64,000 nt of DNA. Origin: Pseudoxanthomonas broegbernensis. GTDB lineage: Bacteria > Pseudomonadota > Gammaproteobacteria > Xanthomonadales > Xanthomonadaceae. The stretch is from contig NZ_JACHGU010000004.1 of NCBI RefSeq assembly GCF_014202435.1, positions 207,501 to 271,500 on the forward strand. Reading direction: 5' to 3'. The notes beneath the pieces are model-generated. The model made no database searches. It was not told the origin of the DNA and saw only the letters and a list, made by a program, of their open reading frames with translations. Within the stretch, counting starts at the first letter, position 1. Every line of letters begins with the position of its first letter. This document shows, piece by piece, positions 11,245 to 20,600 of the stretch. Made by a program: the position numbers and the translations under genes.

Positions 11245-13188
11245 ATGCAAGCGCGCCTCGCGATGTCCGCAATCCTGCTTCTGCTGTCCGGGCCGTTCCT
11301 GGCCGGCGGCGCCCTGGCCCAGGCCCTGCCCGGGATGAGCCCGCAGATGATGGAGATGCAGCGCTGCCGCGAATTGGTCGAGCGGGCGCCACGGCAATCG
11401 CTGACCCTGGCCGAATCCATGCTCGCCCGCCCCGCGCTGGACCCGGCGACACGGGCGGCGGCGCTGGGGTGCAGGATGCTGTCGGAGATGTTCTCCGGCC
11501 AGCGCGATGGCGCCCAGGCCACGGCCGAGGAACTGGCCGCCGCGCTCGACGACCCGGCGATGGGCGACATCGCCCGGGTCAACGCCCTGCTGGAACTCGC
11601 GCGCATATCCGAGTTCCTGGGCCAGCCGCGGCGCGCGGCCGCCCGGCTCGACGAGGCCCTGGTCCTGGGCGAGCGCCTCGGCTCGCCCACCGTGCGCCTC
11701 AATGCGCTGGTCAACCTGGCCAACACCCATGCCTTCGTGCTGCACGACCCGGCGGGGGCCGAGCCCTACTTCCAGCAGGCCATCGCCATCGTCCAGAGCG
11801 TGGCGCGGCCGCCGCTGCCGCAGGACGCCGGGCTCCACCTGGGCTACGCGGCCTCGCTGCTGGAGCGGCGCAAGCTGGACGAGGCACGGGTGCAGGTGGA
11901 GCGCGCCGAACGCATCCTGCGCTCGCTGCCGAACGCGGACGGCCTGCGCTCGCGGGCCATCGGCACCCGCGGCCTGCTGGAACTGGAGAACGGCCGCTAC
12001 GACCAGGCCCGCCTCAGGCTCGGCGAGGCGCTGACCCTCCAGCGCCGGCTGGGCGACCGCATGGGCGAGACGGCGAGCATGCTGTACCTGGCCAAGGTGG
12101 ACCTGAAGTCCGGGCAGCCGCGGCAGGCGCTGGCCGACACCGCCAAGGTGCTGGAGATCGCCGAGCGGGGCGGCGGCGGGCCGCTGCTGCTGGTCGAAGC
12201 ACTGACCCAGATGGCCGAGGTGCACGAGGCGCTGGGCGACTCCGCCCGTGCCGCCGAGTACAGCGCGCGCCTGCAGGCACTGGCCGGCGAGGCGGCGGCC
12301 GCGCAGATGGACGCGCCGATGGCGCGGATGCGCGAGCGGGCGCAGGCGCCGGCGCGGATCGCGGACGACCTGGCCTGGAACCGGCGCGAGTTCGTCCGCA
12401 ACAGCCTGCTGGCCGTGCTGGCGCTGCTGGTGCTGGCCGGCGGGATCGCCCTGGCGCGCCTGCGCCGCCGCCAGCGGCGCCTGATCGAGGCGGGCGCCAC
12501 CGATCCGCTGACCGGCCTGCTCAACCGGCGCGAGGCCGGCCGCCGCATCGAGGCCCTGGAAATCGGCGGCCAACGCCGCAACGCCGTGCTGCTCGTCGAC
12601 GTGGACCGGTTCAAGGCGATCAACGACCAGCAAGGCCATGTCGCCGGCGACGAGATCCTGGTCCGCATCGCGGCGGTGCTGCGGGCATGCTGCGACGACG
12701 ACGACATCGTCGCCCGCTGGGGCGGCGAGGAGTTCCTGGTCGTGCGTGCGAACACCAGCCAGGAAGCCGCCTTCGCCCTGGCCGAGCACCTGCGCGAGAG
12801 CATCCAGCGCGCCGATGCCCTGGCCGGGGACGGCATCGAGGTGACGGTCTCGCTGGGCGTGGCGTCGTCCCCGTTCTTCCCCGGCGCGCAGGACGGCGGC
12901 TGGCAGGAAGCGGTCGGCCTGGCCGACCGTGCGCTGTACGTGGCCAAGCACGCCGGCCGCAATGCCTGGGCGGGCCTGTGGGGGCTGGCCGAGGGCCGCG
13001 GCGTGGACCTGTACAGCGTCCGCCAGAACCCGGAGGCCGCGCTGGCCCAGGGCTGGATCGCCATCGGCGGCAACCGGCCGATGTCGTGGTCGCCGGTGCG
13101 CGAGGGCGAGCCGGACGCCTCCTACCGCCATGCGCCCTTGCGCGAGGGCGAGGAGCGCACGCCGCGGCGCGGCGGCGAGACGGGCTGA
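11245..13188 (+). CDS. TPR-containing diguanylate cyclase
   Basis: A 647-residue membrane protein predicted to make cyclic di-GMP. The N-terminus is a signal peptide or anchor (about residues 1-26, ending GGALAQA). Residues about 40-340 are TPR-like helical repeats with alternating Ala, Leu, Arg and Tyr. A membrane helix lies at about residues 386-406 (LLAVLALLVLAGGIALA). The GGDEF domain covers about 415-575, with DPLTGLLNRR, DVDRFKAINDQQGH and the signature GGEEF at about 493-497. The bases before GGEEF encode DDDD where an RxxD inhibitory site would sit, so product inhibition is probably absent. A hydrophilic tail of about 70 residues follows. TPRs outside the membrane with GGDEF inside fit a surface or periplasmic sensor. 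Confidence 0.9.
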   Translation: MQARLAMSAILLLLSGPFLAGGALAQALPGMSPQMMEMQRCRELVERAPRQSLTLAESMLARPALDPATRAAALGCRMLSEMFSGQRDGAQATAEELAAALDDPAMGDIARVNALLELARISEFLGQPRRAAARLDEALVLGERLGSPTVRLNALVNLANTHAFVLHDPAGAEPYFQQAIAIVQSVARPPLPQDAGLHLGYAASLLERRKLDEARVQVERAERILRSLPNADGLRSRAIGTRGLLELENGRYDQARLRLGEALTLQRRLGDRMGETASMLYLAKVDLKSGQPRQALADTAKVLEIAERGGGGPLLLVEALTQMAEVHEALGDSARAAEYSARLQALAGEAAAAQMDAPMARMRERAQAPARIADDLAWNRREFVRNSLLAVLALLVLAGGIALARLRRRQRRLIEAGATDPLTGLLNRREAGRRIEALEIGGQRRNAVLLVDVDRFKAINDQQGHVAGDEILVRIAAVLRACCDDDDIVARWGGEEFLVVRANTSQEAAFALAEHLRESIQRADALAGDGIEVTVSLGVASSPFFPGAQDGGWQEAVGLADRALYVAKHAGRNAWAGLWGLAEGRGVDLYSVRQNPEAALAQGWIAIGGNRPMSWSPVREGEPDASYRHAPLREGEERTPRRGGETG

Positions 13189-13247
13189 GCCCCCCACGGC
13201 ACCCGCCCGCGCCGCCGCCGCGCGGGCCTGCGGGCGGCATGCCTCCA

Positions 13248-14276
13248 TCAGCGCACGATGAAGCGCACTTCCACCCGGCGGTTCGGCAACAGGCACTCCA
13301 GCAGCGCGGCGCGCGGGGTCACGCCCTCGCAGCGCTGCACCTGCTCGGTATCGCCGCGGAAGGCGTACTGGATCGCGCCGGGGTCGACGCCGCGCTCGGC
13401 CAGCAGCGCGCGCGCGGTTTGCGCACGCCGTTCGGACAGATCCTGGTTGTAGCCGTGGCCGCGGCCGGCCATGCGGTCGGCGTGGCCGACCAGTTCCACC
13501 CGCTCCACCGCCAGCCCTTCTTCCGCGATCCGCGCCAGCGCCCGCTCCAGGGTCTGCAGCGAATGGTCGCGGATGTCGCCGCGGCCGTGGCGATCGAACT
13601 CGAACAGCAGGTTGACCACCAGCGGCAGCTCGGCCGCCGGGGTGGCGGTGGACGCGGCCGGGCCGCCGCACTGGCGGGCCAGCGCCTCGGCGTCGTTGAC
13701 CCAGTCCTCGGCGATCTGGACGTACGGCTTGGCGTGGCGCCACTGCTGCTGGTTGAACTCGTTTCCGGCATGGACCAGATCGACCTCGCCGCAGGCCACG
13801 GCCTGCTGCGCGCAGGCGAAGCCGGGCGTGCCGTGGATCGCGCGCAGACGCTGCCACAGGTCATGGCGCAGGTAGCGGGCGTCGTTGACCAGCGCGGTGT
13901 CGACGGGCAGCGGCTCCACGCCGTGCTCCATGCCCGCGATCAGCTTGACCGACTCGTCCAGTGCCTCCTGCGGGAAGGCGCTGCGGTCGTTGCGGCTGTA
14001 CTCGTGGAAGGACACGTCCAGCCAGCACTGGGCCTTGGACAGGTGGTAGTCGGCCACCGGGCGGCCGGCGTCGTTGAGCGCCTGGATGCGGCCCTGGGTG
14101 ACGTCGTAGCTGCCCAGGTCGGCATGGATCGCCTCGTCGCTGATCCGGTCCTGCTGCGCGGCCAGGCGCACCGCGTCCTGGGCGTGGCCGGCGCCGGCCA
14201 GGGTGGCGAGGATGGCGGCGCACAGCAGCGGCGCGGCGCCATGGAGGCGGGAAGAAGTCATGGGCTTGGCCTTCAT
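13248..14276 (-). CDS. OmpA-family outer-membrane protein
   Basis: A 342-residue exported protein, third gene of the surface-protein operon. A signal peptide covers about residues 1-32 (ending AGAGHAQ). A helical middle region follows with PVADYHLSKAQCWLD and DEALARQ. The C-terminal OmpA-like peptidoglycan-binding domain (about 210-342) shows VNLLFEFDRHGRGDI, VELVGHADRMAGRGHGYNQDLSERRAQ and NRRVEVRFIVR. The ATG at 14276 overlaps the TGA of the preceding gene as ATGA, which implies coupled translation. A second in-frame ATG lies at 14261. In this context it would tie the barrel and giant protein to the cell wall. Confidence 0.9.
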   Translation of the reverse strand: MKAKPMTSSRLHGAAPLLCAAILATLAGAGHAQDAVRLAAQQDRISDEAIHADLGSYDVTQGRIQALNDAGRPVADYHLSKAQCWLDVSFHEYSRNDRSAFPQEALDESVKLIAGMEHGVEPLPVDTALVNDARYLRHDLWQRLRAIHGTPGFACAQQAVACGEVDLVHAGNEFNQQQWRHAKPYVQIAEDWVNDAEALARQCGGPAASTATPAAELPLVVNLLFEFDRHGRGDIRDHSLQTLERALARIAEEGLAVERVELVGHADRMAGRGHGYNQDLSERRAQTARALLAERGVDPGAIQYAFRGDTEQVQRCEGVTPRAALLECLLPNRRVEVRFIVR

Positions 14277-17200
14277 TCGGTGGTCGTCCCGTGGCGCACG
14301 GGCTCGCGGTAGCGGGGCTGCTCCCTGCGGAACAGGTCCTCGTCGAACTTGAAGCGCAGGCGCAGGTAGGCGCCCTGCTGGGTGTACTCGTAGCCGGACA
14401 GGTCGCGGTCGCCGGCGAAGCCGGTCCAGTTGTAGCCGGCCGACAGCCACAGGTTCTGGCGCAGCAGGCGGCCCACCTCCAGGCCCCAGGCGTACTGGTT
14501 GGCGCCGTGCTGGCCGCGGAAGGTGGAGGCCAGCGCGCCGATGTCCCAGTTCTCGGTGACGTCGTAGACCACGCGGCCGGACAGCAGCACCGCGTCGAAA
14601 CGGCTGTCCACGCGGCCGCCGTCGGCGTAGGCGAAGCGATCCTGCTGCCACTTGCCGGCGACCCGCCAGGTCAGCCACCACGGCCGCGAGGGATGCCAGT
14701 CGGCGTGCATCGAGACGATGTGGGCGCGGGTGCGCACGTCCTGGCCGGTGCCGTCCACCGCCCGGCCCTGGTCCAGCGCCAGGCCGCTCTCGTCGCGCTC
14801 GAGCTTGTACTCGTAGCGGGCCAGCGCGTTGATCCGGTTGGTGTCGGTGTCGCGATAGGCCAGGCCCACCTGGAAGCGGTCCTGCAGCACGTCGCCGCGG
14901 CTGCGGTAGTCGGTGGCCAGCAGGTAGTTGCGGGCCAGCACGGTCCAGTCGCGGCCGAGCTTGCGCGCGGCCAGCAACTGCACCAGGGTGGTGTCGAAGG
15001 CCTCGTCAGCCTCGGTCCCGGCCACGTCGCCGGAGATGCGGTGCTCCACGCGCGCGCTGCCGCGCCACAGCGGGTTGGCGGTGTAGTCCAGGCCGAAGGC
15101 CAGGCCGGTGGCGTCGCCGGTGGCGCCATCGTAGACCTTCACGTGCTCGGCCGAGCTGCTCAGGCGCAGGCCCTGGGCGATGTCCCAGGTGTGGCGGATG
15201 CCGGAGGCGGCCTGCAGGTCGCGCCCGTTCACCGCGTCGCGCATGCGGTACTCGCTGAACACCTGGGTGTCCTTGACGTAGCGGGTGTCCACGCCGAACA
15301 CGAAGGCGTCGGCCGGCCGGCCCACCTCGGTGATGCCGTAGGCGCTGGTCAGGCCGGTCTGCTTCTCGTAGCGGCCGTACAGGCGGCTGCGCTCGAAGAC
15401 CTGGTAGTCCATCCCCAGGGCCAGGCGGTTGCGGTCCTCGCCGCGGACCTCCTGCTCGATCTCGCCGCCAAGCGAGAGCTTCTCGCTGACCTTGTAGCCC
15501 AGGCCGAGGCGGGCGGTGTCCGATTCCAGTTCGGTCCCGACCGGCAGGCTGCTGGTCCACTCGCCCTGCGCGCCGCTGGCGCCGAGCACCGGCAGGCCGG
15601 TGAGCGGGTCCAGCGGCTGCTGGCCGTAGCCCAGCGCGCCGCCGCCGGCGCCGGTGGCCAGGCCACCGGTCAGGCCGCCGGCGCTGCCGAAGGGCGCATT
15701 CATCGTCCACGGCGAATACGCGCCCACGGTCTCGCGGATGCTGCGCAGGCCCAGGTCCACGGTCAGCTTCTCGGTGGCGCCGATGCGCAGGCCCAGGCCG
15801 GCCGCGTCGCGCTGCCCGCCGTCGGGGTTGCGGTCCTCGCTGCGCAGCGCCTCCACGTACGGCTCGAAGCGCGCATTGACCTTCCAGGCCAGGCGCGCGC
15901 TGTACTCGCCGCGGCCGCCGTACAGCGGCGAGGCGGGGTTGTTGAAGGCCGGGTCGGTGCGCGCGGCGAACACGCGCGCCTCCAGCTTCTCGCCCTCATG
16001 GCCGAACTCCACCCGCCAGGCATCGCCTTCGACCTGCCCGGTCATCCCCGCCAGGCCGGGCGTGGCCACCTGGTTGACCGGGTTGGTGTTGACTTCGCCG
16101 CGGGTGCGGGCGAACTCGGCGGCCAGGAAGGTGTTCGCGCCGAAGCGATAGCCGGCGTTGAGGCTGGCCATGCGCAATTCGGCAAACGGGTTGCGGTCGT
16201 CCACCGCCGAGCCGCCGACTTCCAGCTTGTCGGTGAGCTTGAACTGCGCGTCGGCGCCATAGGTCCAGAACTTCTCCGTGCCCAGGTCCATCTCGTAGGT
16301 CACGCGCAGCGAGACCGGGTCGAGGTTGGCGTCGAACGCGGGCAGGAACTGGTTGAGCAGGATGCGCCCGGAGAACGGTTCGAAGCTGTAGTCCACCAGC
16401 CGCGCCAGGGGGCGCACCTCGACGATGCGCGAGGGCTGGTTGCGGTCGCGCACCACCACCTCCACCCGCTCGCTGCCCTCCAGCACCGCACTGTTGCGCA
16501 GCGCGTACGGGCCGCTGCCCTGGCTGGCGAACTCGTCGATCACCTGGCGCAGCGAGTCCTGGATGGCGAACACGTTGCCGCGCACGCGCTCGGATTCGAA
16601 GTGCCAGCCCAGGCCGGTGGCGGTGCGGTTGTAGGTGCCCAGGCTGCGCTGCGGGATCGGCCCGCCGCCGCCCACGCCGGTCGCGGTGGCCAGGGTCTCG
16701 CCGGTCTGGAAGTCGCCGTACAGCAGGTAGCTGCGGCCGTGGTCCACGCGCACGTACAGGCGCTCGGCCGAGCGCGCGTCGAAGCCGCGCAGCGCCGAGT
16801 CGCCGTACACCGGGTAGAACTCCTCCGGGCGCACGTCGCGCAGCAGGCGCGAGCGCAGGTCCTTGTCCGAGTCGTAGGCGGCGGTGAGCAGGTACTCGCC
16901 CTTGATCCGGCCCTTGACGAAGAACGCGGTGCGCGCCGAGGCGCTGGCCTTGCCGTTGCCGAACTGCCGGTCCCAGCGCCGGATCTCGCGCTCGAACGCG
17001 TCGCCGCGCTCCACCGGCGCGATCAGGTCGCGGTTGCCCTTGCGGCCGAAGTTGAGGATGCCCTCGATCAGGCCGGTGGCCAGCAGCTCGCGCATCTCCG
17101 GCAGGAAGCCGATCACGCCCTCGGCGGACTGGCCGCCGGCGGTGATCCGCAGCAGCACGTCCTGCGGGTCGTGTGGGGCGATCAGGTCGAACTCGGCCGC

Positions 17201-17689
17201 GCCGTTCTCCACCGCCAACTGGATGCCGGGCGTGGCCTTGTCGGCATCGGCCGCGCCCGGGCCGAACTCGTCGGTGCGCGAGCCGGGCAGGCGGATGCGG
17301 CCGCCGCTGTGCTCGATCGTGGCGAAGGCCTGGCCGGCCAGCGGCAGGCCGTCGGCGCCGAGCAGCGCCACGCGCACGTGCACCGTGGACTGGCCGTCGG
17401 CCGGCACGCCGTCGCGGTCCAGTTCCACGCGCACGTGGTCCACGGCGCGGTTGGCGCTGTAGTCCACCGCGCCGGAGCGGCCATCGACCACGCGCGGCGC
17501 GGCGGCGGTGGCGGCCGGCGCCTGCGGGTACAGCGCATCGGCACGGCCGAGCGCCGGGGTGAAGCGGCCGCTGCCGGACACGTCCTGGGCCAGCGCGGGC
17601 AGGGCCAGGGGCACGGCGACGGCCAGGGCGCAGGCCAGCGCGCTCGGGCGGGGGCCGCGCAGGGGACGGAACGCGGGCAGGCGGCTCAC
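14273..17689 (-). CDS. Large outer-membrane beta-barrel protein with Ig-like N-terminal domain
   Basis: A 1138-residue exported protein of unknown precise function. A signal peptide (about 1-35, ending LPALAQ) is followed by an Ig-like, invasin-type domain at about 60-190 (VRVELDRDGVPADGQSTVHVRV). Next comes a conserved module with FYPVYGDSALRGFDARSAER and YLLYGDFQTGET. From about residue 480 onward, alternating aromatic and polar strands are typical of an outer-membrane barrel; they end at LRLRFKFDEDLF, about 25 residues from the C-terminus. It lacks the plug-domain motifs of TonB receptors. The GTG at 17689 overlaps the previous stop as GTGA. A role in anchoring or exporting the giant repeat protein encoded before it is an inference from the operon. 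Confidence 0.8.
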   Translation of the reverse strand: MSRLPAFRPLRGPRPSALACALAVAVPLALPALAQDVSGSGRFTPALGRADALYPQAPAATAAAPRVVDGRSGAVDYSANRAVDHVRVELDRDGVPADGQSTVHVRVALLGADGLPLAGQAFATIEHSGGRIRLPGSRTDEFGPGAADADKATPGIQLAVENGAAEFDLIAPHDPQDVLLRITAGGQSAEGVIGFLPEMRELLATGLIEGILNFGRKGNRDLIAPVERGDAFEREIRRWDRQFGNGKASASARTAFFVKGRIKGEYLLTAAYDSDKDLRSRLLRDVRPEEFYPVYGDSALRGFDARSAERLYVRVDHGRSYLLYGDFQTGETLATATGVGGGGPIPQRSLGTYNRTATGLGWHFESERVRGNVFAIQDSLRQVIDEFASQGSGPYALRNSAVLEGSERVEVVVRDRNQPSRIVEVRPLARLVDYSFEPFSGRILLNQFLPAFDANLDPVSLRVTYEMDLGTEKFWTYGADAQFKLTDKLEVGGSAVDDRNPFAELRMASLNAGYRFGANTFLAAEFARTRGEVNTNPVNQVATPGLAGMTGQVEGDAWRVEFGHEGEKLEARVFAARTDPAFNNPASPLYGGRGEYSARLAWKVNARFEPYVEALRSEDRNPDGGQRDAAGLGLRIGATEKLTVDLGLRSIRETVGAYSPWTMNAPFGSAGGLTGGLATGAGGGALGYGQQPLDPLTGLPVLGASGAQGEWTSSLPVGTELESDTARLGLGYKVSEKLSLGGEIEQEVRGEDRNRLALGMDYQVFERSRLYGRYEKQTGLTSAYGITEVGRPADAFVFGVDTRYVKDTQVFSEYRMRDAVNGRDLQAASGIRHTWDIAQGLRLSSSAEHVKVYDGATGDATGLAFGLDYTANPLWRGSARVEHRISGDVAGTEADEAFDTTLVQLLAARKLGRDWTVLARNYLLATDYRSRGDVLQDRFQVGLAYRDTDTNRINALARYEYKLERDESGLALDQGRAVDGTGQDVRTRAHIVSMHADWHPSRPWWLTWRVAGKWQQDRFAYADGGRVDSRFDAVLLSGRVVYDVTENWDIGALASTFRGQHGANQYAWGLEVGRLLRQNLWLSAGYNWTGFAGDRDLSGYEYTQQGAYLRLRFKFDEDLFRREQPRYREPVRHGTTTE

Positions 17690-20600
17690 GGCTGCGCCTC
17701 CTGGTCGCCGGCGGCGGCACTGCGCCCGGGCGTCACGGGTCTAGGGTCCACGATCGGTCTCTGGTTGGCCGAGTCGGTGCCCTGTCGCGGGCTGCGCTCG
17801 GGCTTGCTGTCGAAGCGCAGCGCCGGCAGGCCGGTCTCGGTCTCGGGCGCACGCACCTCGCCCTGGGCGCGGCGGGCCTTGACCTGCTCCAGCACCGGGT
17901 TGGAGCAACTGCCCTCGATGAAGTCGGCGCGGTGCAGCTCGCCGTTCTTCAGGTCGACGAACAGACTGTCGGCGTCGCCCAGGTTGCGGTTGGAGCTGGT
18001 GGTCAGGCGCGCGCCCACCGGCAGGGTGGAACCGTCCACCTTCAGCGTGTGGCTGCGCGGCGGCAGGCCGCAGTAGCTGTACTTGCCCTCCGAGTCGGAC
18101 ACCATCCAGGTGCCGTCCTCGAAGTACATGCGCACGCCGGGGATGCCCAGTTCCTCGCGGTCCTGCACATGGTTGTTGTTGCAGTCCACGAACACCTTGC
18201 CCAACACGCAGCCTTCGCTGGCGAACACGCCGCCGCGCACGGTCACCCGGTACTCGGCATTGTTCGAGGGCATGCTGCCCGGCAGCGGCGTCTTGCTGGA
18301 CGGATCCACGCAGTGGTCGTCGCGCTGGCAGCCGTGGGCCTGGGCGCGGTTGACGCCATCGCCCTGGTCGGCACCCACGCCGATGCGGACGCGGTAGGTC
18401 AGCGTCCTGTGCCCGTCGATGGGCAGCGCGCCGGCATCGAACACCAGCACCGGGCCGGGACTGCCGGCCGGGTCGGCCAGCGCCGTACCGTCCACGCGGG
18501 CGGTGCCGTCGACGTAGGTGAAGCCGCGCGGCAGGCGGTCGACCACGTCGACCTGGTTCAGGCCGGCACCGGATACGTGACGGATCTCGACGGTGTACAG
18601 GACCATGTCGCCGATCTCGGCCACCGAGCGGTCGCCGCGCTTGGCGATGCTCAGCACGCTCGGCTGCTGCGACAGCCGCACTTCGTTCGGCACCCGGCAC
18701 AGGTTCTGGGTGATGTCCGCCTCGCACGGATCCAGCTCGCCCGGGCGCTCCTCGAACGTGGCGCGCTCCTCGGTGCCCGGCTCGCGCGAGGGCTCTTCGC
18801 CGCCGCCGGCCACCAGCACCGCGTTGTTCACCGGGCCGTTGCCCAGCGCCTCGGGCAGCACCTGCACCGGTACGGCGATGGCGCCGGGGTGGACCTCGCC
18901 CACGGCCAGCACGCGGTCGCTCGCGCACTGGAAGCGGCTGTCGCCGGCCGCGCCGGTGCAGGTCCAGCCTTCGCCCGTGGGCGCGGCGGCCAGCACGATG
19001 CCGGCGGGCAGGCGGTCCTCGGCGACGTATTCGCCGCTGCTGGCGCGCTCGCCGATGTTGCGCACGTCGATCCTGTAGCTGGCCGGCATGCCCACGGTGA
19101 ACACCTCGGTGTCGGCGGCCTTGCTCACCGCCAGGTCCGGCCAGGCGCGCAGCACCTGGCTGGACAGGCGGCAGGCGTTCTCGGTGATGGCCGGGTCGCA
19201 CACCGGCAGGCGCGGCACGTCGTTCTCGAACGCATCGCGCTCGTCCGGGGTGGGCGCATGGGGCGCTCGCTCGCCGCCGCCTTCCACCAGTACCGCGTTG
19301 TGCACGGTCTGCGCATCGGCCGCCGCCTCGCCCACCGCCACCGGGACCTCGATCGGCGCGGCCGAGACCTGGCCGGCGGCCAGCACCTCGCTGCTGCGGC
19401 AGGCGAAGCGGTCCTCGCCGGCCTGGCCTTCGCAGGCCCAGCCCTGGCCCGAGGGCGTATCGCTCAGGGTCACGCCCACCGGCAGGCGGTCGCGCACGGT
19501 GTACTCGCCCACGGTCGGGCCCTGCCCGGCGTTGCGCACCACGATGCGGTAGGTGGCCGGGTTTTGGCTGAGCAGCACCTCGGGCGCGACCGACTTGCTC
19601 ACGCGCAGGTCGGGCGTGTCGCCGATCTCGCCGAAGTTGTTGTCCACCGACTCCTCGCCGCCGCCCAGCACGATGTCGCTGATGGCCGAGGGCGTGGTCG
19701 CGCGCGGCGTGGCGGTGCCGCCCAGGCTGCCTGGGGTGGTGATGCCGTTGAAGGTGTCCGGCGGCTGCACCGGCTCGGTCACCGTGTAGGTGCCCGGGCG
19801 CAGGCCATCGAAGCGGTAGCGGCCCTCGCTGTCGGTGGTGGTGGTCAGGTGCACCGCGGTGCCGGTGTCGTCGGTGCCGGTGAGCACGATCTCCACGCCG
19901 GGGATGCCGGTCTCGCCGGGGTCGACCTGGCCGTCGTCGTCGGTGTCGTTGTAGACCCGCCCGGAAATGGAACCGCCCAGCACCTCGCCGAAGTTGTTGT
20001 CCACGGCATGCTGGTCGGGGCCCAGGACGATGCCGGCGACGGCCGACGGCGTGGTGGACGTCGGGGTGGGGGCGCCGCCCAGGCTGCCGGGCACGGTCTT
20101 GCCGTTGAAGGTGCCGTCCGGCTGGTCCGGCTCGGTCACCGTGTAGGTGCCCGGCAACAGGCCGTCGAAGATGTAGCGGCCCTGGGCGTCGGTGACGGTG
20201 TCGCGCTGCACCGGGTTGCCCAGCGCGTCGATGCCGGTCAGGCGCACGCGCACGCCGGCGATGCCGGTCTCGACCGGATCGATCACGCCGTCGTTGTCCA
20301 GGTCCAGCCACACCCGGCCCGAGATGGAGCTGTTCTCTGGGACCTCGCCGAACAGATTGTCGTCCGACACGCTGCCCGGCACCCGCAGGTCGATGGCCGT
20401 GATCGCGCTGGGCGTGATGCCCGGGCCGGTGGCGGCGCCGCCGGCGGTGCCTGCGGTGGTGATGCCGTTGCGGGTGCCCGGTGGCTGGTTGGGCTCGGTC
20501 AGGACGTAGATGCCCGGGCGCAGGTTCGGGAACGCGAAGCGGCCCAGGGCATCGGTGGTGGTGCTGACGTTGACCGCCGCGCCGGTATCGTCGGTGCCGG

